From Flavobacteriales bacterium (GTDB lineage: Bacteria > Bacteroidota > Bacteroidia > Flavobacteriales > BACL11), in assembly GCA_018675825.1 (NCBI GenBank), contig JABGXK010000228.1:1-17145 (forward strand): a stretch of 17,145 nt of DNA, given 5' to 3'. Numbering within the stretch: position 1 is the first letter of the stretch; every line of letters begins with the position of its first letter. The translations under genes were made by a program, and so were the position numbers. The notes below the pieces were generated by a model, which did no database searches, had not been told where the DNA came from, and was given only the letters and a program-made list of their open reading frames with translations. This document shows positions 7,669 through 14,859 of the stretch, in pieces.

Positions 7669-9111
7669 TTATTTTCTAGTAATTATCTCTGCTAATTGCT
7701 TGTAATTAATTCTTTTAGCAAGTATCTTCTTTTTTTCATCTAATAGATAGATTACTGGAGTTGAATATATATCGTATTTGTCCCTCCAGTCACTACTTGC
7801 AAGAGGATTACCATCTTTATCATGACTGATATCTGCAACATTTAACCAGCTTTCTGTTTTTTGATCTTTAATAAATTTCATCCATTCTTCTTTATCAAAT
7901 TCAGTAGCTACAGCAAAAGTTTTAATATTATATTTTAGGTCAATTAAAGAGTCTAAAGTATTTTTTATTTTAGGTATTTCTTTTTTACAATGTCCGCAAG
8001 TAGGTCCATAAAAAATTAACAGTGTATAATCAGCTTTAACAGATTGTAAAGTGTGAGTAGTGCCATCTAAATCTTTCATAAAAGGTATTCCGTAGACAAT
8101 AAACTCTGGAGCTACTTTGCCAATTAGATTTGGAGCAATTTTCTCTGCTCTTTCTATTATTTTTTTAAGCTGTGTAGAGTCTATCCAAGTACACATATTA
8201 GTTATGTAATAGTTTTCTACCATATTAACAAATACTGCATCCATTCCCATTATTTTTGATCTTTCATATTTTGATGTTATATGAGAGACAACATATTTGA
8301 ATATCTCAGAATTAGCTTTTGACTTTTTAACTAAAGTATTTGAAGAAACAATAATAGAATCAGGATCTTTAGCGGTCATTTTATCTAGATATTGTTCCAT
8401 CTTTGAAAAGAAAAGAGGAGTTCTTAAAATTCTTGAATCAGTAAAATCAATGTTATCCCAAAAATGATTTTTATAATATCTAAATGGGAATCCTTCGTCA
8501 ATTTTTCCGGTTGAATCGAGAGGAGATTCTGGAATTACTGGGTCAATTGTTGCTTTTATGATTTTGGAAAAGAAAATATTTTTATTTTTTTTCAAGAAAT
8601 TTTCTCTATAAATTAGAACATCATTGTCGATGCTTTCTTGTTTATTTTTTAATTCTATTTGCTTAGTAGAAGTTGCTGTTTTCATATTTTCTCTTATTGA
8701 AGCAACATCTTTTTGTTTATTAGTGATAAAGTTTAAATAATCATAAAAAGGTGTATTTTCCTTTGAATTTAAAAATATCATATCACCTATTATGTTATTC
8801 AAAGAGGTTTTGAATTTAAACTTTTGTTCTGATATTATAATATCAAACCATTGTTGCTTAGGCAGAACAATTAGATACATTCCTCCATCTAATTTATCTG
8901 GTCCGAAAAAAGAAAATTTTCCGTTTTTTGATATAGCAGTATCTATAGCATATTGCTTACCTCCAAAATAGTAGGCTAAAATTATACTAGTATCTTTAAG
9001 TCCTACAACTTCACCATCAATTTTATATCCACTTTTACTTATATATGATTGTGCTTGGGATATTGTAATTATAAATACTAGATTTAATAGTAATAAAATT
9101 AGTTTTCTCAT
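7669..9111 (-). CDS. Secreted TlpA-like thioredoxin with N-terminal DUF4369-like region
   Basis: A 480-residue periplasmic thiol-disulfide protein. A signal peptide (1-20, cleavage near SQA) is followed by a beta-rich DUF4369-like domain (about 28-115), a helical middle part resembling DUF5106 (about 120-325), and a TlpA/AhpC-type thioredoxin fold (about 332-480). The redox motif is PTCGHCKKE (370-378, Cys372 and Cys375), and the cis-proline loop is YSTPVIYLLD (449-458). The middle contains one extra cysteine (Cys307). The family is widespread and multi-copy in Bacteroidota, and individual members are rarely characterised. Reduction of disulfides, including heme-site cysteines during cytochrome c maturation, is one known job of TlpA-like proteins; linking it to the heme proteins of this window is inference. 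Its stop lies 2 bp from the convergent Smr gene, and its start is 44 bp after the EamA gene, so it is probably in that operon. Confidence 0.88.
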   Translation of the reverse strand: MRKLILLLLNLVFIITISQAQSYISKSGYKIDGEVVGLKDTSIILAYYFGGKQYAIDTAISKNGKFSFFGPDKLDGGMYLIVLPKQQWFDIIISEQKFKFKTSLNNIIGDMIFLNSKENTPFYDYLNFITNKQKDVASIRENMKTATSTKQIELKNKQESIDNDVLIYRENFLKKNKNIFFSKIIKATIDPVIPESPLDSTGKIDEGFPFRYYKNHFWDNIDFTDSRILRTPLFFSKMEQYLDKMTAKDPDSIIVSSNTLVKKSKANSEIFKYVVSHITSKYERSKIMGMDAVFVNMVENYYITNMCTWIDSTQLKKIIERAEKIAPNLIGKVAPEFIVYGIPFMKDLDGTTHTLQSVKADYTLLIFYGPTCGHCKKEIPKIKNTLDSLIDLKYNIKTFAVATEFDKEEWMKFIKDQKTESWLNVADISHDKDGNPLASSDWRDKYDIYSTPVIYLLDEKKKILAKRINYKQLAEIITRK

Positions 9112-9155
9112 ATTATATTTAAATTTTTGTAAAATTAATAATCATATTTAAATCT

Positions 9156-10070
9156 TTAATCACGATTTCTTTTTTTATTTTTTATGTAACTATCAAGAGA
9201 AACAATAGATAATATTATCACACTACCTATATAGAAAGGTAGATTCATTTTTTCAGAATCACTAAAGATTATTAATCCAATTATTATGCTGTAAATTGGT
9301 TCAATATTAAGAGCCATCACTAAAGCATAAGGAGTAATATGTTTCATTATTTCTGTCATCCACACAAAAATACCAGCTGTACATATTGTTCCTAATATTA
9401 TTAGATATATTGTATCATCTATTAATAATGTAGTTGTGAAAATACTAAAGTCATTATTATAAATAAAGAAAAAACTAATTATAATTACTCCTCCAAGCAT
9501 TTCTAGCATTGTAATTTTAGCAGCATCTAATTTGTTTATGTATCTGCCATTAAACATTGTGAATAGAGTTCCTAGAAATGCGCTGATTATTCCATATATA
9601 TAACCTAGCCTATAGTTTGTATCGTTGTTTTCCGGTTTTTCATAAAGCATAAATGTTAAAACTAAGAGTACTATAACGCCAAAAATTAACTCATAATTTA
9701 AAAGTTTTCTTTTAAAAAAAACAGGCTCTAAAAAAGCAGAAAATAATGATCCAGTAGCCATACATATTACAGCTACAGAAATATTTGATGCTTTTATTGC
9801 TCCAAAAAAGAAAAGCCAATGTAATGCAACAATCGCTCCTATTCCAAAAAGTGGTAAGATATCTTTCTTGTTAATTGTTTTAATTTTTTTCTGAAATAAT
9901 AAGAATAAAAAAAGAGTTATAAATGCTATAAGCATTCTATACCATACAAGATGAGTAGTGTCTAATTGCTCATTTTCGGAAATTAGTTTACCAAGTACTC
10001 CTGTAAAACCTAAAAATACCACCATTATATGTAGTGATATTAATTTATTCTTTCTAAGAATTTGGTACAT
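9156..10070 (-). CDS. EamA-family (DMT superfamily) transporter
   Basis: A 304-residue inner-membrane protein with about ten predicted transmembrane helices in two EamA repeats (about 12-142 and 155-292). The first repeat carries LHWLFFFGAIKASNISVA (83-100) and FLEPVFFKRK (113-122). The second carries the matching ALVMALNIEPIYSIIIG (249-265), and the paired E-P dipeptides (115-116 and 257-258) sit at equivalent places in the two halves. The C-terminus is basic. These transporters usually export amino acids or other small metabolites; the substrate cannot be read here. The start at 10070 is divergent from yaaA across 39 bp. The next gene downstream, the TlpA-like protein, follows after 44 bp with no clear promoter between. 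Confidence 0.9.
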   Translation of the reverse strand: MYQILRKNKLISLHIMVVFLGFTGVLGKLISENEQLDTTHLVWYRMLIAFITLFLFLLFQKKIKTINKKDILPLFGIGAIVALHWLFFFGAIKASNISVAVICMATGSLFSAFLEPVFFKRKLLNYELIFGVIVLLVLTFMLYEKPENNDTNYRLGYIYGIISAFLGTLFTMFNGRYINKLDAAKITMLEMLGGVIIISFFFIYNNDFSIFTTTLLIDDTIYLIILGTICTAGIFVWMTEIMKHITPYALVMALNIEPIYSIIIGLIIFSDSEKMNLPFYIGSVIILSIVSLDSYIKNKKRNRD

Positions 10071-10090
10071 AAATTAAATTAATAAATTTG
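10061..10090 (+). promoter_or_regulatory. Promoter for yaaA, Bacteroidota -33/-7 type
   Basis: TTTG at 10061-10064 and TAAATTTG at 10083-10090 are separated by 18 bases, close to the known Bacteroidota arrangement TTTG-(about 19)-TAnnTTTG. Transcription would begin near 10097, leaving a leader of about 13 bases before the yaaA ATG. The -33 element lies inside the first codons of the divergent EamA gene. This is one of two sites in the window where both promoter elements are visible, and the better match. Confidence 0.55.
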
Positions 10091-10109
10091 CGTAAAAATA
10101 CAACTACAT

Positions 10110-10859
10110 ATGAAAATGATCATTTCTCCTGCCAAGAAATTAAATGAAGAAAAATGTAATATAGATAAGACTACTTCAATTCCTTTTAGTAGCGACTCTC
10201 AGTGTTTAATTAATGAGTTGAAATCATATTCATTAGATAAGGTAATGTCACTTATGAATGTAAGTCAATCTATTGCAAGTCTTAATAAGACTAGATTTGA
10301 TAACTGGTCTTATCCATTTAATAAGTCAACTTCTAAACCTGCAATTTATATGTTTGATGGTGCTGTCTATAATGCTCTTGATGTTGATAGCTTAAATAGT
10401 GATGATTTAACTTATTCTCAAGAAAATCTTAGGATATTATCTGGTTTATATGGAATATTAAAGCCTCTTGATATAATAATGCCTTATAGGCTTGAAATGG
10501 GAACAAAACTAAAGTTTGATGGTTACAGTAGTTTATATGAGTTTTGGGGAGATAAGATTACCAAACTTCTAATTAAAGATTCAGATGTAAATGAGCCTCT
10601 TATTAATTTAGCTTCAAATGAATACAGTAAAGTAGTAGATTTAAAAAAGTTTAATAATGTTATAACTCCAGTTTTTAAAGATTTTAAGAACGGAAAATTT
10701 AAGGTTATCTCATTTTTTGCTAAAAAGGCGAGAGGTGCATTTGCTCAATTTGTTATTAAAAACAAACCAAAATCGATTAATGATTTAACTTTATTTAATG
10801 ATTTAGGATATGTCTTCAATCAACATAATTCTAATAATCAACTTATCTTTACTAGATAA
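10110..10859 (+). CDS. yaaA: Peroxide stress protein YaaA (DUF328)
   Basis: A 249-residue cytoplasmic protein of normal family length. In E. coli YaaA is induced by OxyR and limits free intracellular iron and the DNA and protein damage that follow hydrogen peroxide stress; the fold binds DNA. Family motifs in order are ISPAKKL (5-11), MFDGAVYNALD (81-91), LRILSGLYGILKPLDIIMPY (107-126) followed by RLEMGTK, a NLASNEYSKVV stretch (about 170-180), and VISFFAKKARGAFAQFV (about 199-215). The ATG at 10110 is chosen because the family begins M-K-x-I-I-S-P-A-K; the ATG two codons later would remove the first conserved residues. It has its own promoter-like sequence and appears to be a single-gene unit. 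I see no OxyR site that I could defend. Confidence 0.93.
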   Translation: MKMIISPAKKLNEEKCNIDKTTSIPFSSDSQCLINELKSYSLDKVMSLMNVSQSIASLNKTRFDNWSYPFNKSTSKPAIYMFDGAVYNALDVDSLNSDDLTYSQENLRILSGLYGILKPLDIIMPYRLEMGTKLKFDGYSSLYEFWGDKITKLLIKDSDVNEPLINLASNEYSKVVDLKKFNNVITPVFKDFKNGKFKVISFFAKKARGAFAQFVIKNKPKSINDLTLFNDLGYVFNQHNSNNQLIFTR

Positions 10860-10895
10860 TAGTTTATATTGATTTAGGCTAGATTTAATTTGTAT

Positions 10896-10927
10896 TTTGT
10901 ATGCCCTTTATTGTTTTCTTATATTTA
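10896..10927 (+). promoter_or_regulatory. Candidate promoter for the seven-gene export cluster
   Basis: TTTG at 10896-10899 and TATATTTA at 10920-10927 are 20 bases apart. The second element differs from TAnnTTTG only in its last base. It would start transcription near 10934, about 18 bases before the ATG at 10952. The 92-bp gap after yaaA is the only intergenic space for the next 6 kb, so a promoter here is expected on layout as well. Confidence 0.4.
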
Positions 10928-10951
10928 CCATAAACTTCAAAACAAATTATT

Positions 10952-12142
10952 ATGAGAAAGAGATATATTATTTTATTTACACTATTGTTTATAGGGATAA
11001 CTGATATTAATGCTCAGTCATCTCCATGTAATTTAACTGGAGGAAGTGTGTATATTGATCATACAAGTAATCCATCTATGATGAATGCATCTGTTAATGG
11101 TATGTCTATGTATGATTATTCTTGGACTGATACTAATGGTATTGTTATAAGTATAGCAAATCAAACTCCGTTTTATACTCAGTGGTGTGTTTCAATCACA
11201 GATAATATATCAGGTTGTGACACCATTATTTGTCAAGATTGTGTAGCAGATTCAGCAATGTGTATATGTATGATGATTTATATGCCGGTCTGTGGTTGTA
11301 ATGGAGTTATGTATTCAAATTCTTGTCTAGCAGACTGTGCAGATGTGCCTTGGACTCCTGCTGTTTCTAATGGTATGCCAGGTGGTTTCTTGCCATGTCT
11401 TGCTATTGATACTTGTGGAGTTGAAATTTTAGGTGATGTTATTCTCTGTTCAAGTACATCTGTTCAAGTATTAGAAGCTATACCTTCAGGAAGTACTCCA
11501 CCATTTAGTCAGTTTTCCTGGTTTGAACAATCTTCAGGTATCTCTTTGTCTTCAAGTAATTTACTTACAATTTCATCTCCTGGAAGTTATTGTGTAATTG
11601 CTAGTGATCTTGGTGCATGTGTCGATACAGCTTGTATTACTATTGCATTTCAAGATATTCAAATTTCTTCAGTTCCAAACCCTCCAATTATTTGTGTTGG
11701 AGATTCAATTGTTTTAGAGCCAGTATCATCTGGTGTATTAAATAATATTTTATGGAATCCCTCAAATAGTTCTTCAGCCATGCTGATTGATTTTCCAAAC
11801 TCTTCAACTAATTATTCTTTTTTTGGTATTGATGCTTCTGGATGTGATGTGTATGGCGATTTCTATGTTCAGGTTGATAGTTGTTTTACAAATACTTTTG
11901 AGTATTCTTATAAAAATATTAGTGTATATCCTAATCCAGCAGATAGAATCATAAATCTAAAGATCAAAGACAATTCTAAATATGATGTATCTATTTTTGA
12001 TGTTAATGGAAGATTAATTACAAAAGCGGATAATATTATAGACTCTTATATTTTTGATATTTATGATTTTGATAATGGACTCTACTTTTTGAAATTTGAG
12101 AATATTAATATAAACTTTTATAAAAAGATAATAATTGAATAA
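10952..12142 (+). CDS. Cysteine-rich T9SS-secreted protein with a Kazal-like motif
   Basis: A 396-residue exported protein. The signal peptide spans 1-21 (cleavage near INA-Q). The mature part is unusually rich in cysteine (about 20), so it is probably disulfide-stabilised outside the cell. Residues about 104-134 hold a Kazal-like protease-inhibitor motif: CIC (104-106), then YMPVCGCNGVMYSNSC (110-125) and LADCADVPWTP (126-136). Residues 150-310 look like two Ig/PKD-type beta domains, each with a cysteine pair (for example GSYCVIASDLGACVD, 211-225). Residues about 322-396 are a type A T9SS sorting domain starting SVYPNPADR (324-332), with FDVNGRLI (349-356) and a short basic-hydrophobic end. 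It should be released or anchored at the surface by T9SS. Its stop overlaps the next start by 8 bases. Kazal inhibition of proteases is inference from the motif. Confidence 0.85.
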   Translation: MRKRYIILFTLLFIGITDINAQSSPCNLTGGSVYIDHTSNPSMMNASVNGMSMYDYSWTDTNGIVISIANQTPFYTQWCVSITDNISGCDTIICQDCVADSAMCICMMIYMPVCGCNGVMYSNSCLADCADVPWTPAVSNGMPGGFLPCLAIDTCGVEILGDVILCSSTSVQVLEAIPSGSTPPFSQFSWFEQSSGISLSSSNLLTISSPGSYCVIASDLGACVDTACITIAFQDIQISSVPNPPIICVGDSIVLEPVSSGVLNNILWNPSNSSSAMLIDFPNSSTNYSFFGIDASGCDVYGDFYVQVDSCFTNTFEYSYKNISVYPNPADRIINLKIKDNSKYDVSIFDVNGRLITKADNIIDSYIFDIYDFDNGLYFLKFENININFYKKIIIE

Positions 12143-13043
12143 TAAAATAGGATATATAATTTGTTTCTTAATTTTAATACTTTCTTGTAAGAAAGAAACT
12201 TTAATAATAGGAAATAATAATGCTCCAAATTATAGTGAAATACCAACTATTCTTCTTGAGAACTATATAAATAGGTTGTATATTGATCTAATTGGTAGAG
12301 AGCCTTTAGATATTGAGATGGAAAATGATGTTCTATATCTAAGAGATAAAGATGTTGCTTTAGAAGCAAGAGATTCTTTAATTCTGAGGCTTCAATTTGA
12401 CACAACTTATATTACTGGGGATTCATCATATAAGTTTGCATATTTTCATAGAATATATGATATGGTTAAAGTTAGACTAATTGAAGGTGCTTCAAATGGT
12501 GATATATCATTTTATATGTCTAATCATTATCTTGATTATGAAGTTGATTCTGTTGCTGGAAATCTAATTGAGGCTCAGAAGCATCTAATTAAGTACTTTA
12601 GATTAAATGATGTAATTGATTCAGAAATAGACTACTATAATCAATTAATTAATATAAAGGAGATGCATAGAAGAATGATTTATAATTCTATTTATGACGA
12701 GATTAATATGAATACATTTAATTTTGTTAACGCTGCTTTTGATAATCTCTTATTCAGATATCCAACACAAAATGAATTTAATAACTCATATTCAATGATT
12801 GAAGATAAACTCCCATTTATTATTTTTGGATATTCTGGCTCTAACAAAGAAGATTTTATAAATTTAATATGTAATTCTAGAGAGTTTTATGAAGGAATTA
12901 TTCATTGGTCTTATTTAACAATGTTAGCTCGAACACCAACAACTATAGAAACTGATTTTTTGATGAATGATTTTTATATTTCAAATGATTTTCAGAAATT
13001 ACAACGTTTTATAATGACAACAGATGAATATGCGCATTTTTAA
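12135..13043 (+). CDS. Lipoprotein with DUF1549/DUF1553-like helical repeats
   Basis: A 302-residue lipoprotein (lipid cysteine Cys18, LILSCKKE). The start is TTG: a stop lies one codon upstream in frame, and no ATG precedes the signal. Three related units can be seen: 44-90 (YINRLYIDLIGREPLDIEM), 198-252 (FDNLLFRYPTQNEF, ending ICNSREFYEG) and 256-302 (SYLTMLARTPTTIETDF, ending MTTDEYAHF). Each has a hydrophobic helix, an R-x-P-(T/L) turn, an acidic residue, and a closing S/T-x-E-(Y/F). The first resembles the RRLYLDLTGLPPT opening of DUF1549, and the others resemble the end of DUF1553. No enzyme motif is visible. It overlaps the Kazal gene by 8 bases and the next lipoprotein gene by 20. The family link is by eye and tentative. 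It may be a surface or periplasmic partner of the DUF1501-like protein two genes on. Confidence 0.75.
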   Translation: MNNKIGYIICFLILILSCKKETLIIGNNNAPNYSEIPTILLENYINRLYIDLIGREPLDIEMENDVLYLRDKDVALEARDSLILRLQFDTTYITGDSSYKFAYFHRIYDMVKVRLIEGASNGDISFYMSNHYLDYEVDSVAGNLIEAQKHLIKYFRLNDVIDSEIDYYNQLINIKEMHRRMIYNSIYDEINMNTFNFVNAAFDNLLFRYPTQNEFNNSYSMIEDKLPFIIFGYSGSNKEDFINLICNSREFYEGIIHWSYLTMLARTPTTIETDFLMNDFYISNDFQKLQRFIMTTDEYAHF

Positions 13044-13521
13044 GATTAATTTAATTTTTATAATAGTACTTTTTTTAAGTATGTCTTCATGTCAGAAGGA
13101 AGATCTTATTTATGATATCAATGAACTTCATTCTAGTTCATACAATGCAAATAAAAATAAATTAAAGTCTATTGGCCAATATATATCTATTATTTATGCC
13201 AATCTTTTTCAAAAATCATTGTCTTCTAATGAGTTAGTTGAAATTACTCGTTGTATAGAATCAATTGGAGATAAGCAGATTGCAAATGAAATAATTTTAA
13301 GTAATTTTATGAATAAGCAAGATGTAATAATTCCATCTGATTCTTTAATGCGTGCTGATTTAGATTTATTTCTTGAAGAAACATACAAAAGATTCTTTGT
13401 CAGAGATATTACACAAGCAGAAAGAGAATTCTTTTTAGTTTTTTTAAATTCACACCCCCATGTAACGTGTGAGATGGTATACACATCTTTTGCTCTATCA
13501 AATGAATATCAATTCTATTAA
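13024..13521 (+). CDS. Small lipoprotein related to the preceding gene product
   Basis: A 165-residue lipoprotein (lipid cysteine Cys23 in LSMSSCQKED). Two helical units resemble those of the upstream lipoprotein: 52-97 (YISIIYANLFQKSLSSNEL) and 116-165 (LEETYKRFFVRDITQAERE, ending FALSNEYQFY). The second ends in the same S-x-E-Y-x-F signature as the neighbour's MTTDEYAHF, so the two genes probably arose by duplication or by splitting of a longer DUF1549/DUF1553-like protein. A second ATG two codons in (13030) is an equally good start. The gene overlaps the previous one by 20 bases (14 with the alternative start), and the DUF1501-like gene begins 2 bp after its stop. No known function. Confidence 0.75.
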   Translation: MNMRIFKINLIFIIVLFLSMSSCQKEDLIYDINELHSSSYNANKNKLKSIGQYISIIYANLFQKSLSSNELVEITRCIESIGDKQIANEIILSNFMNKQDVIIPSDSLMRADLDLFLEETYKRFFVRDITQAEREFFLVFLNSHPHVTCEMVYTSFALSNEYQFY

Positions 13522-13523
13522 TT

Positions 13524-14855
13524 ATGAAAAGAAGATCCTTTATTAAAAAATCCTCATTAGCATCTGCAGCAATATCTATGCCTTTGATATTACCGAGTGG
13601 AAGACTTTTTGCCGCTTCTGGTATGCGAATGTCTGATCATGTTGTCTTAGTAGCTTTTGCAGGTGGGGTTCGTCAACAAGAATCAATATTACAAAGATAT
13701 TTAGATGATAGTCAGTCATATCCTAGTTCTGGTAATATATTATATAATTTATTTAATGGATCTGCTCCAACTGAGAAGATTGTTTATGGAACCAAGAATA
13801 TTATTGATGGAGATACACCTATTCCAAAAATATTATCTCAATCTTTAGAGAGTCAGGGTACCACATTTAGAGAAATTAATGCATCTGCTGTTGGTCATTA
13901 TGCTGGTGTTAATGCAATGCTAACTGGAAACTATATGTATACTCAGGGTCTAAGAAATAAACCTATGATGCCAACTATTTTTGAATATTTAAGAAGACAT
14001 CAAGGAGAGAAAGCAACAAAAACTTGGTTTATTGGTAATGGTATTGGTAATTCTATTCCATTATTAGATTATAGTACTCATTCTGACTATGGAGCTGGCT
14101 ATGGTGCAAACTTTTTAGCTCCAACTATAACATTTGGTTCAGATGGAGAGAAGCATCTGAAAAATGCTAAAGTTTATCACCCAGAAGATGAACTTGATCC
14201 TATGTACAAGATGAAATATTTCTTAGATAATGTATGGTATTCTCAAGGTAAATCATTACCGAATATTGGCAATACTGAAGAAGAAAAAGCTGAAATTAAA
14301 TCCTTTGTTAAAGATATGTTTGAAAAAACTGATGCGGGAACTATTGCTCATCCACCAATTTCTGATAATGGAGATCTTAAAACTATAGGATATGCATGCG
14401 AGGTTATGAAACGATTTAAACCAACTTTAACAGTAATCTATCTTTCAAGCGTTGATGGATGTCATAGTAACTTTACAAGTTACTTAGGAAGCCTTCATAG
14501 AGCAGATCATGGTGTAGGTCATATTTGGGATTATATTCAAAATAACATACCTTCTATGGCAAATAATACTACAATGATGGTTGTTCCTGAACATGGAAGA
14601 AATCTTGATTCTAATAATATTATTGATGGTAATGCATTTTCAGGTTTTGATCATTCTGACTCAAATAGTAGACGGGTTTTCTCTTCTATTGTTGGTCCTG
14701 GGATAGATAGTAATCTTTCTATTGGAAATGAAAATAATCAGATTGGTGATGTTGTTAATTTGACTCCAACAATAGCTGAAATTTTAGGATGTAAATCAGA
14801 TGTAATAAATTCTGGTTTGTTGGCATCAAATAAATCTTTATTTGATTTCATATAA
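13524..14855 (+). CDS. Tat-exported DUF1501-like / alkaline-phosphatase-superfamily protein
   Basis: A 443-residue protein with a clear twin-arginine signal (RRSFIKK, 3-9, then a hydrophobic stretch to about 31, cleavage near FAA), so it is probably folded, perhaps metal-loaded, before export. The first strand HVVLVAFAGGVRQQES (39-54) resembles the F-x-x-GG opening of DUF1501 proteins and lacks the metal-binding aspartate usual in this superfamily. Later superfamily-like metal residues are visible: SSVDGCHSN (308-316), HRADHGVGHI (325-334), VPEHGRN (354-360, where most relatives have D-H-G) and FDHSDSNSR (375-383). The C-terminal VNLTPTIAEILG (411-422) is the standard late helix. SAVGHYAGVNAMLTGNY (121-137) fits the substrate-side helix. 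Hydrolase activity on sulfate or phosphate esters is possible but not shown; the altered first motif leaves it in doubt. It sits 2 bp after the second repeat lipoprotein gene. Confidence 0.8.
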   Translation: MKRRSFIKKSSLASAAISMPLILPSGRLFAASGMRMSDHVVLVAFAGGVRQQESILQRYLDDSQSYPSSGNILYNLFNGSAPTEKIVYGTKNIIDGDTPIPKILSQSLESQGTTFREINASAVGHYAGVNAMLTGNYMYTQGLRNKPMMPTIFEYLRRHQGEKATKTWFIGNGIGNSIPLLDYSTHSDYGAGYGANFLAPTITFGSDGEKHLKNAKVYHPEDELDPMYKMKYFLDNVWYSQGKSLPNIGNTEEEKAEIKSFVKDMFEKTDAGTIAHPPISDNGDLKTIGYACEVMKRFKPTLTVIYLSSVDGCHSNFTSYLGSLHRADHGVGHIWDYIQNNIPSMANNTTMMVVPEHGRNLDSNNIIDGNAFSGFDHSDSNSRRVFSSIVGPGIDSNLSIGNENNQIGDVVNLTPTIAEILGCKSDVINSGLLASNKSLFDFI

Positions 14856-14859
14856 ATTT

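Noticed and set aside
10860..10951. Possible terminator or small RNA between yaaA and the export cluster
   Set aside because: No stable inverted repeat or T-tailed hairpin is visible; only promoter-like elements can be argued.
13209..13484. Minus-strand open frame of 91 codons opposite the small repeat lipoprotein
   Set aside because: The plus-strand frame has a lipoprotein signal and fits the cluster spacing; the minus frame has no recognisable feature.
14842..14859. TTG start giving the heme lipoprotein six extra residues
   Set aside because: It would overlap the DUF1501-like gene by 14 bases and spoil a compact lipoprotein signal, whereas ATG 14860 sits 4 bp after the stop and starts that signal cleanly.
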